Positions 52,071 through 60,930 of a stretch of DNA of 64,000 nt are shown here, in pieces. Below the pieces are notes generated by a model. That model saw only the letters and a list, made by a program, of their open reading frames with translations. It did no database searches and had not been told where the DNA came from. This stretch comes from Curtobacterium flaccumfaciens (GTDB lineage: Bacteria; Actinomycetota; Actinomycetes; Actinomycetales; Microbacteriaceae): NCBI RefSeq assembly GCF_004361695.1, contig NZ_SNVW01000001.1, positions 124,001 to 188,000 on the forward strand, written 5' to 3'. Position numbers and translations under genes: made by a program. The stretch's first letter is position 1; every line of letters begins with the position of its first letter.

Positions 52071-52724
52071 CTAGAACAGCCCGGCGCGCGGCCCCTCCTC
52101 CGGGCCGTCGAACCCGCGGAACATGTCCGACACGAGCGCAGCGATCTGCGGCTCGACCAGACGCTCGACGGCCTCGGCGATCCGCGGCCGGTGCTCGACG
52201 AGCGCGAGACACACCGCCGTCCCGGTGGACCGGGCGCACTCGTCGGAGAGCTCGATCTCGTGCCGGAGCGCCGCCTTGGCCTCGTCCGACAAGGGCTCCC
52301 GTGGCGTCTGCTCCCCCGCGCCCGTCCCCGCCAGCTCCCCGAGCGTGAAGAGGAACGGCGAACCCGGCGACGGCTCCGGGTCGACGTCGAGACCCTGGAA
52401 CTCGGGCGAGAGCCCCTCGGTCGGCTGGTACCCCGCGTGCCGCTTCCGCGCGTCCGCGCGTTCGAGTTCGCGCTGCAGCAGCGGCAGGTTCTTCACCGTG
52501 TAGTCGTCGACGGCGTCCTCGACGATGGTCGAGATGCGCCCGATGAGCGCGTGCTGGACGGCGTGCGGTACGTCCGGACCGAACCCCGCGGCGCTCGCGA
52601 TGGGCGATCCGGTGCACTTCCGGCAGATGCGCGTGCGCGGTCGTGCGGTGCCGATCTGCCACCGGGGCAACCAGCGCAGCCAGACATCGACCGCGCCGCG
52701 TACGCGCCCCTCGATGCCGTCCAT
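52071..52724 (-). CDS. Uncharacterised actinobacterial protein
   Basis: 217 residues, no recognised catalytic motif. Visible: a single CRKC pair near residue 35, a mixed alpha-helical body (TVKNLPLLQRELERADARKR), a Pro/Gly-rich middle (LDVDPEPSPGSPFLF) and a helical C-terminus. Composition and codon use match the neighbours. ATG 52724 has no ribosome site; TACTGT (52736-52731) is 6 nt upstream. Confidence 0.7.
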   Translation of the reverse strand: MDGIEGRVRGAVDVWLRWLPRWQIGTARPRTRICRKCTGSPIASAAGFGPDVPHAVQHALIGRISTIVEDAVDDYTVKNLPLLQRELERADARKRHAGYQPTEGLSPEFQGLDVDPEPSPGSPFLFTLGELAGTGAGEQTPREPLSDEAKAALRHEIELSDECARSTGTAVCLALVEHRPRIAEAVERLVEPQIAALVSDMFRGFDGPEEGPRAGLF

Positions 52725-52741
52725 GCCTCAACAGTAGGCCG

Positions 52742-52774
52742 GGAGGCGCGGATCACCCCCGGATCCACGCGCCT
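52742..52774. repeat. Degenerate family A repeat
   Basis: GGAGGCGCGGATC and GATCCACGCGCCT form an imperfect stem, 20 bp past the DUF3097 stop and upstream of the gene at 52071. Confidence 0.5.
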
Positions 52775-52795
52775 GTTGACGGATCGGCCGGGTTC

Positions 52796-53740
52796 TCAGG
52801 CCGTGGGTTCCGTCACGAAGTCGATGAGCTCCTCGACGCGGCCGAGCAGCTCCGGCTCGAGGTCGGCGAAGGTGCGGACCCGGCCGAGGATCCGCTGCCA
52901 CGCCCGAGCGATGTCGGCCTGCTCGGCGTGCGGCCAGCCGAGGGCCTGGCAGATGCCCTGCTTCCACTCGATCGAGCGCGGGATCGTGGGCCACGCCTGC
53001 AGCCCGACCCGAGCGGGCTTCACCGACTGCCAGACGTCGACGAACGGGTGCCCGACGACGAGGACGTGCGCACCCCACTTCCCGCGCATCACGGCGTCGG
53101 CGAAGCGGGACTCCTTCGAGCCGGGGACGAGGTGGTCGACGAGCACGCCGACGCGGCGGTCGCGCGAGGGCCGGAAGTCGTCGAGCACGTCGGCGAGGTT
53201 GTCGACGCCGGAGAGCTCCTCGACGACGACGCCCTCGACGCGCAGGTCGGTTCCCCAGACCTTCTCGACGAGTTCGGCGTCGTGCTTGCCCTCGACCATG
53301 ATCCGACTCGGGAGCGCGACCCGCGCACGCTGCGACTCGACCGCGAACGATCCGGACGCGGTGCGGAGGCGACCGCCGTCGGACGCCTGCCGCACGGCGG
53401 GCGCGGCCCCGGGCCTCCAGTCCGAGTGAACGGAACCCAGCGAACCCGGCGAGCCGGCAGCGGCTGCGGCAGACCGGCCGACCGGAGCCTGCGGACGGCC
53501 GAGGGTGACGAGCTCGCCCTCGAGCAGGAACTGCCCGCTGAACGGGAAGGAGCGGGTGCGGCCCTTCCAGTCCTCGAGCTCCACGTTGCCGGCCTCGAGC
53601 CGGACCACCGCGCCGGCCCAGCCGGTCGCCGGGTCCTCGAGCACCATGTCGCGTTCGAGCGGCACCTGGCGCACCTTCTTCACGCCCTTCGAGCGCCAGT
53701 CACCCGAGAGCACGTCACTGCCGTACCGGTCGTCGTCCAC
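52796..53740 (-). CDS. DUF3097 family protein
   Basis: 314 residues. DDDRYGSDVLSGDWRSKGVKKV at the start and VALPSRIMVEGKHDAELVEKVWG, VGVLVDHLVPGSKESRFAD and VLVVGHPFVDVWQSVKPARVG are DUF3097 hallmarks; the EGKHD and DHL segments look like a TOPRIM-type acidic site. Function unknown. GTG 53740 is chosen because the family begins there and TACCCT lies 7 nt upstream; ATG 53800 would add 20 residues. An Ala/Gly-rich linker (about 115-150) is extra for the family and contains a GACTGGAGGC repeat remnant (53413-53422). Confidence 0.85.
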   Translation of the reverse strand: MDDDRYGSDVLSGDWRSKGVKKVRQVPLERDMVLEDPATGWAGAVVRLEAGNVELEDWKGRTRSFPFSGQFLLEGELVTLGRPQAPVGRSAAAAAGSPGSLGSVHSDWRPGAAPAVRQASDGGRLRTASGSFAVESQRARVALPSRIMVEGKHDAELVEKVWGTDLRVEGVVVEELSGVDNLADVLDDFRPSRDRRVGVLVDHLVPGSKESRFADAVMRGKWGAHVLVVGHPFVDVWQSVKPARVGLQAWPTIPRSIEWKQGICQALGWPHAEQADIARAWQRILGRVRTFADLEPELLGRVEELIDFVTEPTA

Positions 53741-53819
53741 CCGCACGAGGGTACTGTCGAGGCGGCCCCGGACGACGTCGACCGGCCGATCCCCCACCAT
53801 CTCGACGGAAGGCACCCCC

Positions 53820-54869
53820 TTGCGCGCAGCGATCATCCACGCCCCGAACGACATCCGCGTCGAGGACCGTGACCAGCCCGCCCTCATCACCCCGAAGGAC
53901 GTCGTCGTCCGGGTCGTCGCCGCGTGCGTCTGCGGGTCGGACCTCTGGCCCTACCGCGGTGTCACCGAGACGACGCGGCCACGCCCGATCGGGCACGAGC
54001 TCGTCGGCGAGGTCGTCGCCGTCGGGGACGACGTCACGACGCTCCACGAGGGCGACTTCGTCATCTCCCCGTTCACGATGAACGACGGCACCTGCCAGGC
54101 CTGCCGCCACGGCATGACCACGGGGTGCGACCACCTGTCCGGCTTCGGCGGGAACGACGCGTACGGCGACCCGGTCGGTGGCGCGCAGGCCGAGTACGTC
54201 CGGATCCCGGACGCCGCGGCGACCCTCGTGGCGGTGCCGGGCCCGGTCGACCCGGCGCTCGTGCCGTCGCTCCTCACCCTGTCCGACGTGTTCTCCACCG
54301 GGCACCACGCTGCGGTCTCCGCCGCGGTCGGGCCGGGCAAGACCGTCGTCGTGGTCGGCGACGGCGCGGTCGGGCTGTCGGCCGTGCTCGCGTCGAAGCG
54401 GCTCGGCGCCGAGCGGATCATCGCGATGAGCCGGCACGCCGACCGGCAGGCGCTCGCTCGCGAGTTCGGCGCGACCGACATCGTCGCGGAGCGGGGCGAG
54501 GCCGGGGTCGCGGCGATCCGCGAGCTCCTCGGCGGCGACCTGGCCGACTGCGCGGTCGAGGCCGTGGGCACCGAGGAGAGCATGGACCAGGCGCTGCACT
54601 CGGTGCGTCCAGGCGGCAACCTCGGCTTCGTCGGGGTCCCGCACGGGGTGCCGACGATCGGGACCCGCTACCTCTTCGACACGAACATCACGATCGCGGG
54701 CGGCATGGCGCCGGCGCGGACGTACATCCCGGAGCTGCTGCCGGACGTGCTGTCGGGGGCGATCGACCCCGGGCGGGTGTTCGACCTCGAGCTGCCCCTG
54801 GACGAGGCTGCGGAGGCGTACCGCGCGATGGACGAGCGCCGGGCGATCAAGGTCCTGCTGCGCCCGTAG
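53820..54869 (+). CDS. Zinc-dependent alcohol dehydrogenase (MDR)
   Basis: 349 residues. Catalytic zinc ligands in CVCGSDLWPYRG and RPIGHELVGEVVAVG; NAD(P)-binding VVVVGDGAVGLSAVLASKRLG. The structural-zinc loop is CQACRHGMTTGC, where the usual third Cys is Gly, as in a known subgroup. Oxidises an alcohol or polyol; substrate unknown. TTG start at 53820 with GGAAGG 7 nt upstream. Divergent from DUF3097. Confidence 0.9.
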   Translation: MRAAIIHAPNDIRVEDRDQPALITPKDVVVRVVAACVCGSDLWPYRGVTETTRPRPIGHELVGEVVAVGDDVTTLHEGDFVISPFTMNDGTCQACRHGMTTGCDHLSGFGGNDAYGDPVGGAQAEYVRIPDAAATLVAVPGPVDPALVPSLLTLSDVFSTGHHAAVSAAVGPGKTVVVVGDGAVGLSAVLASKRLGAERIIAMSRHADRQALAREFGATDIVAERGEAGVAAIRELLGGDLADCAVEAVGTEESMDQALHSVRPGGNLGFVGVPHGVPTIGTRYLFDTNITIAGGMAPARTYIPELLPDVLSGAIDPGRVFDLELPLDEAAEAYRAMDERRAIKVLLRP

Positions 54870-54927
54870 GGTGCGTGGGGCGGGCGCCCACGTTTCGCGG
54901 AGCGGAACGCGTGTTTCGAATCGGTAA

Positions 54928-54953
54928 ACAAACCTTTCAGTAAAGAAGGTTGT
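54928..54953. promoter_or_regulatory. Operator candidate in the ROK gene promoter
   Basis: ACAAACCTTT and AAAGAAGGTTGT form an imperfect inverted repeat in an unusually A/T-rich spot, covering the expected -35 region. Probable site for autoregulation by the ROK protein. Confidence 0.5.
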
Positions 54954-54957
54954 CCGT

Positions 54958-54963
54958 TACAGT
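54958..54963 (+). promoter_or_regulatory. -10 hexamer TACAGT, leaderless-type
   Basis: Seven nt before the ATG of the ROK regulator. Confidence 0.5.
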
Positions 54964-54970
54964 CCTCGAC

Positions 54971-56212
54971 ATGACCACACGAGGACGCACCCCCGGACAG
55001 CCCGGGCTGCTCCGTGTCCTCAACGACCGGGCCGCCCTCGAGCTCCTGCTCGACGACGGCCCGCTCACCCGCAACGAGATCGCGCAGCGCACCGGGCTGA
55101 GCAAGCCCACCGCCGCGGAGATCATCCGCCGGCTCGAGTCGGCCGACCTCATCCGCGAAGCCGGCACCGCGACCCAGGCCGGCCGCCGCGGCCCGAGCGC
55201 CGTCGTGTACGAGGCGATCACCGACCGTGACCTCGGCGTCGCGGTGGACGTCCAGCTCGTCGACGTCCGCTCGACCGTCGTGGACGCCGCGGGCCGCACG
55301 TTCCCGGTGGCGACGCACACCATGTCCGCCGACGAGCTGCGCGCCCCCGGCGCCGACATCGTCGCCGCCGCGATCTCCCGCGCCGCCGCAGCCGCCGACG
55401 TCGACCCCGAGCTGGTCACCGCGGTCGCCGTCGGCGTGCAGGCGAGCGTCGACCACGCCACCGACACCCTGATCTTCACCGACGGCCTGCCCGGCTGGCC
55501 GCGCGACCAGGTGTCCGCCACCCTCTCGCAGGCGCTCGGCGTCCGCGTCGTGATCGAGAACGACGCGAACCTCGCCGCGATCGCCGAACGGAACATGGGC
55601 GCGGGCCGCGCCCCGGAGAGCTTCGCGCTGTTCTGGATGGCGGAGGGCCTCGGCATGGCCCTCGACCTGCACGGCCACCTGCACACCGGCGCATCCGGCG
55701 CCGCGGGTGAGATCGGCTACCTCAGCGTGCCCGCCGACGCACGCTCCATCGACCCGACGGCCACGATCGTCGCGGACCTCATCTCCGAGTCCGCGATCGT
55801 CGCCCTGGCCGCCGAGCACGGGATCACGGCACCGGACGGCACCGCAGCCGACTGGCGCCAGGTGCTCCCGCAGCTGCCCGGGCTCCCCGAGCAGCACCCC
55901 TTCACCACCGCCCTCGGCGAGCGCGTCGGGCACAACGTGCTCCCCGCCCTCGCCGTCGCCGATCCCGAGACGGTCGTCCTGCACGGCCCGACCGGCATCG
56001 CGGGCGGACCCGCCCTGGCCGCCGCCGTGACCTCCTGGCTCCGGACCCGCACCCGCTGGTCCACCGCCGTGGTGGCACCCGGTGTCCCCGACACCCCCGT
56101 CCTGCACGGTGCGCGGCACGTCCTCATCGACGTCGTCCGCACCGCGCTCGCGGACCGGCTCGAACGCATCAGTGACGATGCGCCCGCGCCGGACCCCGTC
56201 GAGCGCCCCTGA
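54971..56212 (+). CDS. ROK-family transcriptional regulator
   Basis: 413 residues. An N-terminal winged helix-turn-helix (PLTRNEIAQRTGLSKPTAAE) is followed by a ROK sugar-kinase-like domain: VIENDANLAAIAERNMGAG and GASGAAGEIGYLSV. The cysteine zinc motif (CGxxGC) usual after the EIG region is missing. Likely a repressor of the downstream sugar importer genes and of itself. It begins at ATG 54971; the frame runs further up but without a better start. Confidence 0.9.
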   Translation: MTTRGRTPGQPGLLRVLNDRAALELLLDDGPLTRNEIAQRTGLSKPTAAEIIRRLESADLIREAGTATQAGRRGPSAVVYEAITDRDLGVAVDVQLVDVRSTVVDAAGRTFPVATHTMSADELRAPGADIVAAAISRAAAAADVDPELVTAVAVGVQASVDHATDTLIFTDGLPGWPRDQVSATLSQALGVRVVIENDANLAAIAERNMGAGRAPESFALFWMAEGLGMALDLHGHLHTGASGAAGEIGYLSVPADARSIDPTATIVADLISESAIVALAAEHGITAPDGTAADWRQVLPQLPGLPEQHPFTTALGERVGHNVLPALAVADPETVVLHGPTGIAGGPALAAAVTSWLRTRTRWSTAVVAPGVPDTPVLHGARHVLIDVVRTALADRLERISDDAPAPDPVERP

Positions 56213-56338
56213 ACGACTCCGCACCACGGAGTCCCACCCGCACCACTCGAGGCACCTCCACCCCAGCCCTGTCCGAGGGCTCTTCGGCGCGCCCGCACGT
56301 CGGCCCGCGCCGGAGCGAGATCAGAGAGCGAGTTCCGC

Positions 56339-57679
56339 ATGTCACTCCCCAGTCCGAAGCTCCGGCGCATCGTCGCAGCCACCGCCATCGCCGCCGCCGG
56401 CGCCCTCGTCGTCGCCGGCTGCAGCTCCGGCAGCAGCGCGGCCGACGTCGCCGACAAGGCCCCGAAGGACCTCAAGGGCACGGTGTCCCTGTGGCACTTC
56501 TTCACCGGACGCGAGGCCGGTGTCGTGAAGAGCGCCGTCGCCGGCTTCGAGAAGGCGAACCCCGGCGTGACGGTCGACATCCACGCCGGCCAGGACGACG
56601 AGAAGCTGCAGAAGGCGATCTCGTCCGGGCAGAACATCGACGTGGGCCTGTCGTACTCGACCGCCATCGTCGGCAGCTTCTGCTCCTCGGGTGCCTTCCG
56701 CGACCTGTCGCCGTACATCAAGCGCGACAAGGTCGACCTGTCCGACATCCCGAAGGCCGTGCAGTCGTACACGCAGTACAAGGGCACGCGGTGCACGCTG
56801 CCGGCCCTCGCCGACGTCAGCGCCCTGATGTACAACAAGGCCGCGTTCGCGTCGGCGGGCATCTCGACACCGCCGAAGACGCTCGACGAGCTCAAGGCCG
56901 ACGCGCTCAAGCTGACGACGTACAACGCCGACGGGTCGATCAAGCAGCTGGGCTTCAACCCGCTCATCGACTTCTACGAGAACTCCCCCGAGCACTGGGC
57001 GCCGATGGTCGACGGTTCCTGGCTGGACAGCAAGGGCAACAGCGTGATCGGCACGTCCGACGCCTGGAAGAAGCTCATCACGTGGCAGAAGGGGTTCGTC
57101 GACGAGATCGGGTACGACAAGCTCAAGGCGTTCACGTCGGGCCTCGGCCAGGAGTTCGCCGCCGACAACGCGTTCCAGACCGGGCAGGTCGCGATGCAGA
57201 TCGACGGTGAGTACCGCACCGCGTTCATCAAGGACCAGAAGCCGGACCTCGACTACGGCACCGCGCCGACGCCGGTGATGGACGGCCTCGGCAACTACGG
57301 CTCGACGTACATCGCGGGCAACGTGGCGGGCATCGCGAAGGGCTCGAAGAACCCGGAGCTCGCCTGGGCGCTGCTGAAGTACCTGTCCACGAACACGGAC
57401 GCGCAGGTCACGATGGGCAACGGCCTGAAGAACATCCCGACGCTCACGTCCGCACTCGAGTCGCCCGACCTCGAAGTCGACGCGAACTACAAGACCTTCG
57501 TCGACGTCGCGGGGAACAAGGACACGATGACCTCGCCGGGCACCGCGGACGGCGCCGCCTACATCGGCACCTTCACGAAGTTCTGGCAGGCCTACCAGCA
57601 GAACGGCGGCGACCTCGACGCGAAGCTCAAGAAGCTCGACTCCGACATCGACAACGCGAACCAGCTGGCTGGTCCGTGA
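56339..57679 (+). CDS. Sugar ABC transporter substrate-binding lipoprotein
   Basis: 446 residues, family 1 (MalE-like) binding protein. Lipobox VVAGC (C28). GTVSLWHFFTGREAGVVKSA begins the mature fold; GLSYSTAIV, ALADVSALMYNKAAFASAG and GYGTAPTP-like segments fit oligosaccharide binders. A CSSG..CTLP pair of cysteines in the mature part may form a disulfide. First gene after the ROK regulator; overlaps the permease gene by 4 bp. Confidence 0.92.
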   Translation: MSLPSPKLRRIVAATAIAAAGALVVAGCSSGSSAADVADKAPKDLKGTVSLWHFFTGREAGVVKSAVAGFEKANPGVTVDIHAGQDDEKLQKAISSGQNIDVGLSYSTAIVGSFCSSGAFRDLSPYIKRDKVDLSDIPKAVQSYTQYKGTRCTLPALADVSALMYNKAAFASAGISTPPKTLDELKADALKLTTYNADGSIKQLGFNPLIDFYENSPEHWAPMVDGSWLDSKGNSVIGTSDAWKKLITWQKGFVDEIGYDKLKAFTSGLGQEFAADNAFQTGQVAMQIDGEYRTAFIKDQKPDLDYGTAPTPVMDGLGNYGSTYIAGNVAGIAKGSKNPELAWALLKYLSTNTDAQVTMGNGLKNIPTLTSALESPDLEVDANYKTFVDVAGNKDTMTSPGTADGAAYIGTFTKFWQAYQQNGGDLDAKLKKLDSDIDNANQLAGP

Positions 57680-58728
57680 TCATGACGGACGTCACCACCC
57701 CTGAAACCGGCAGCCTGGAGGCGCGGCCCACCCGCGCCTCCCGGCCGTCGGCCCCAGCCGGGTCGCGTTCGACGGCCCCCGGAAGCCGGCCACGTCGGCG
57801 CCGCTCCGCCGAGTCCCGCCGCCGCATCGTCGCCCTGACGATGCTGGCCCCGGCCCTGGCGGGCCTCGTGATCTTCTTCGCCTACCCGCTCGTCGCGTCG
57901 ATCTTCTACTCGTTCACGCGGTACAACCAGCTGCAGGAGCCCGAGTTCGTCGGCCTGCTGAACTACCGGTTCCTGTTCACGCAGGACCCCCAGATCGGCC
58001 CCGCGGTCGTCAACACGCTGTGGTTCGTCGTCATCCTCGTGCCGGTCCGGATCGTCTGCGGCCTGCTCGTGGCCGGACTCCTCAGCCGGGCCAAGACGGC
58101 GACCGGGTTCTGGCGGACGCTGTTCTACCTGCCCGCCCTGGTGCCGCCGGTCGCGAGCGTCGTGGCGTTCGTGTTCCTGTTCAACCCCGGCACCGGGCCC
58201 GTCAACCAGATCCTCAAGGTCTTCGGGATCGAGGGCCCGCTGTGGTTCAACGACCCGGCGTGGTCGAAGCCCTCGCTGGTGATCATGGGCGTCTGGGTCA
58301 TGGGCGACATCATGATCATCTTCCTGGCGTCCCTGCTCGACGTGCCGCGTGACCTGTACGAGGCCGCGTCGCTCGACGGCGCGAACGGCGTCCAGCAGGT
58401 GCGGCACATCACGCTGCCGACCATCGCGCCGGTCATCGGCTTCGCGGCCGTGACGGGGGTGATCGCGGCGCTGCAGTACTTCACCGAGGCCGCGGTGGCC
58501 TCGGGTGTCGCGAGCGGCAAGGCGACGATCGGTGGTGGGACCGCCGCGCAGCTCGGGTACCCGGGCACGTCGCTGCTCACCTACACCGAGCTGCTCTACC
58601 AGCACGGGTTCGCGAACTTCCAGTTCGGCTACGCGTCCGCGATGGCCGTCGTGCTGTTCGTGATCACCGCCGTGGTGCTCGTCTTCACGATGCGCCGGAT
58701 CAGTGTGTTCCGGCCGGAGGAGTCCTGA
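57676..58728 (+). CDS. Sugar ABC transporter permease (MalF-like)
   Basis: 350 residues (GTG start, GTGA overlap). A ~45-residue Arg/Pro-rich leader is followed by six membrane helices; the EAA loop reads DLYEAASLDGANGVQQVRHIT. The leader includes SLEARPTRASRPSA, encoded by a family A palindrome (57713-57746). No usable start codon lies between the repeat and the first helix, so the repeat is probably translated. Confidence 0.92.
   Translation: MIMTDVTTPETGSLEARPTRASRPSAPAGSRSTAPGSRPRRRRSAESRRRIVALTMLAPALAGLVIFFAYPLVASIFYSFTRYNQLQEPEFVGLLNYRFLFTQDPQIGPAVVNTLWFVVILVPVRIVCGLLVAGLLSRAKTATGFWRTLFYLPALVPPVASVVAFVFLFNPGTGPVNQILKVFGIEGPLWFNDPAWSKPSLVIMGVWVMGDIMIIFLASLLDVPRDLYEAASLDGANGVQQVRHITLPTIAPVIGFAAVTGVIAALQYFTEAAVASGVASGKATIGGGTAAQLGYPGTSLLTYTELLYQHGFANFQFGYASAMAVVLFVITAVVLVFTMRRISVFRPEES
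57713..57746. repeat. Family A palindrome translated in the permease leader
   Basis: GCCTGGAGGCGCGG (57713-57726) and CCGCGCCTCCCGGCC (57732-57746) form a short-loop inverted repeat in frame with the permease, residues ~13-24. Confidence 0.8.
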
Positions 58729-59618
58729 TGACCGCAGTGTCCCAGTCCCCGCTCACCCGGGCGCCCCGGGGTTCCGCTCCCCGCACCGGCAGGCCCCGCG
58801 GCCGGACCCTCGTGTGGATCGCCGAGCACGCCGCGCTGGTCGCCCTCGGCGTCCTGACGATCGCCCCGATCGTGTTCGTGATCCTGACCTCGCTGATGTC
58901 GAGCAACCAGGCACTCACGGCGTCGATCCTGCCGCGACCGTTCGACTTCTCGAACTACGCGCGGGTGTTCACCGAACTGCCGCTCGCGCAGTGGTTCGGC
59001 AACTCGTCGATGTACGCCGTGCTCGCCACCGCGTTCATGCTCGTCAGCTCCGTACCGGCGGCGTACGCCCTCGCCCAGATCAAGTTCCGTGGCGCGAACC
59101 TGATCTTCACGGTGATCATCGTCGCGATGCTCCTGCCCCCGCAGGTCACCGCGGTGCCGGTCTACGTGATGTGGTCCGAGCTGCACCTGACCGGCACGCT
59201 CTGGCCGCTCATCCTGCCGAACCTGCTCGGCGACGCGTTCAGCATCTTCCTGCTCCGCCAGTTCTTCATGACCATCCCGAAGGAGTACGGCGACGCCGCC
59301 CGCATGGACGGCTGCAGCGAGTGGGGCGTGCTCTGGCGGGTCGTCGTGCCGATGGCCCGTCCGGGCATCGCGTCGGCCGCGATCTTCATGTTCTTCCACT
59401 CGTGGAACGACTACTACGGCCCGCTCCTCTACGCCTCCGAGAACCAGGCCGCCTGGCCGGTGGCGTACGGGCTCGCCACGTTCCGCGGGCAGCACGGCAC
59501 CGACTGGTCGATGACGATGGCGATGACCGTCGTCGTCATGGTCCCCGTCGTCATCATCTTCTTCTTCGCACAGAAGGCATTCGTCGAGGGCATCGCGCTC
59601 ACCGGCGTGAAGGGATAG
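58728..59618 (+). CDS. Sugar ABC transporter permease (MalG-like)
   Basis: 296 residues, six helices; EAA loop EYGDAARMDGCSEWGVLWRVV followed by PMARPGIASAAIFMFFHSWNDY, typical of CUT1 permeases. GGAGGAG precedes the ATG, which shares one base with the upstream stop (TGATG). No ATPase gene is in the operon, so a shared MsiK-type ATPase encoded elsewhere is expected, as in many actinobacteria. Confidence 0.93.
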   Translation: MTAVSQSPLTRAPRGSAPRTGRPRGRTLVWIAEHAALVALGVLTIAPIVFVILTSLMSSNQALTASILPRPFDFSNYARVFTELPLAQWFGNSSMYAVLATAFMLVSSVPAAYALAQIKFRGANLIFTVIIVAMLLPPQVTAVPVYVMWSELHLTGTLWPLILPNLLGDAFSIFLLRQFFMTIPKEYGDAARMDGCSEWGVLWRVVVPMARPGIASAAIFMFFHSWNDYYGPLLYASENQAAWPVAYGLATFRGQHGTDWSMTMAMTVVVMVPVVIIFFFAQKAFVEGIALTGVKG

Positions 59619-59625
59619 CACCACA

Positions 59626-60930
59626 GTGAAACTCGCAGTCATCGGTGGCGGATCCACCTACACCCCCGAACTCGTGGACGGCTTCGCCCGGCTCCGCGAC
59701 CAACTGCCCATCGACGAACTCTGGCTCGTCGACCCCGACCCCGTCCGGCGCGAGCTCGTCGGCGGCGTCGCGAAGCGGATGTTCGCGCACGCCGGGCACC
59801 CCGGCACCGTGCACGTGACCGACGACGTCGTCGCCGGGGTCAGCGACGCCGACGCCGTCATGTTCCAGCTCCGCATCGGCGGGCAGGCCGCACGGCAGCA
59901 GGACGAGACCTGGCCGCACGAGGCGTGCTGCATCGGGCAGGAGACCACCGGCCCCGGCGGGTTCGCGAAGGCGCTCCGCACCGTGCCGGTCGTGCTCGAG
60001 TACGCCGAGCTCGTCCGGAAGCACGCCAAGCCGGACGCCTGGATCGTCGACTTCACGAACCCGGTCGGCATCGTCACGCGCGCGCTCCTCGAGGCCGGGC
60101 ACCGCGCCGTCGGCCTCTGCAACGTCGCGATCGGCTTCCAGCGTCGCTTCGCCGCGGAGTTCCGGGTCGCGCCGTCCGCGGTCCGCCTCGACCACGTCGG
60201 CCTGAACCACCTGACCTGGGAGCGCGGCGTGCACGTCACCGGCGCCGACGGCACCACGCGCGACGTGCTCGACGAGCTGCTCGCGCCGGGTGACGCCCTG
60301 GCCCGGATGGCCGAGAGCGTGCACATGCACGAGGACCTCATCCGCCTGCAGCACGCGGTCCCCTCGTACTACCTGCGGTACTTCTACAGCCACGACATCG
60401 TGCTCGAGGAACAGCTCCGCGAGCCGACCCGCGCCGAGGCAGTGATGGCGACCGAGCGGGCGCTCCTGGCGAAGTACGCCGACGAGTCGGTCGTCACGAA
60501 GCCCGTGGAGCTCGAGCAGCGCGGCGGCGCGTACTACTCCGAGGCAGCGATCGACGTGCTGTCCTCGATCCTCGGCGACCGCGGCGACGTGCAGGTGCTC
60601 AACGTCCGGAACGACGGCACCTTCCCGTTCCTGCCCGACGACCACGTCATCGAGGTCCCGGCACGCGTCACCCGGCAGGCGATCACCCCGCTGCCGGTGG
60701 CCCCGCTGGCCGAGGACATGGTCGGCCTCGTGTCGCACGTCGCCGGCTACGAGCGGCTCGCGCTCGACGCGGCGGTCCACGGCGGGCGCGACCGGGTGCT
60801 CCGTGCGATGTGGGCGCACCCGCTCGTGGGGCAGGTCGACAAGGCCGAGAAGCTCACCGACCTGCTGCTGGCCGCGAACGCGGAGCACCTGCCGTGGACG
60901 CGATCGGAGCAGGTGACGTGGGCGCGCTGA
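59626..60930 (+). CDS. Glycoside hydrolase family 4 (6-phospho-beta-glucosidase-like)
   Basis: 434 residues. NAD-binding VIGGGSTYTPELVDGF, then GQETTGPGGFAKALR (E106), metal ligands C165 (GLCNVAIG) and H195 (GLNHLTWERG): the full GH4 signature, NAD+ and Mn2+-dependent redox hydrolysis. Sequence pattern fits the 6-phospho-beta-glucosidase subgroup. With an ABC importer rather than a PTS, the phosphate must be added inside the cell; the BadF-type kinase downstream could do that (inference). GTG start with AAGGGA upstream. Confidence 0.92.
   Translation: MKLAVIGGGSTYTPELVDGFARLRDQLPIDELWLVDPDPVRRELVGGVAKRMFAHAGHPGTVHVTDDVVAGVSDADAVMFQLRIGGQAARQQDETWPHEACCIGQETTGPGGFAKALRTVPVVLEYAELVRKHAKPDAWIVDFTNPVGIVTRALLEAGHRAVGLCNVAIGFQRRFAAEFRVAPSAVRLDHVGLNHLTWERGVHVTGADGTTRDVLDELLAPGDALARMAESVHMHEDLIRLQHAVPSYYLRYFYSHDIVLEEQLREPTRAEAVMATERALLAKYADESVVTKPVELEQRGGAYYSEAAIDVLSSILGDRGDVQVLNVRNDGTFPFLPDDHVIEVPARVTRQAITPLPVAPLAEDMVGLVSHVAGYERLALDAAVHGGRDRVLRAMWAHPLVGQVDKAEKLTDLLLAANAEHLPWTRSEQVTWAR

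Noticed and set aside
53741..53800. Longer start for DUF3097 at ATG 53800
   Set aside because: The family starts at the DRYGSD motif, and a -10-like TACCCT sits 7 nt before GTG 53740; the extra 20 residues would overlap that promoter.
56215..56233. GACTCC/GGAGTC inverted repeat after the ROK gene as a terminator
   Set aside because: Only 6 bp of stem and no T-run; too weak to call.
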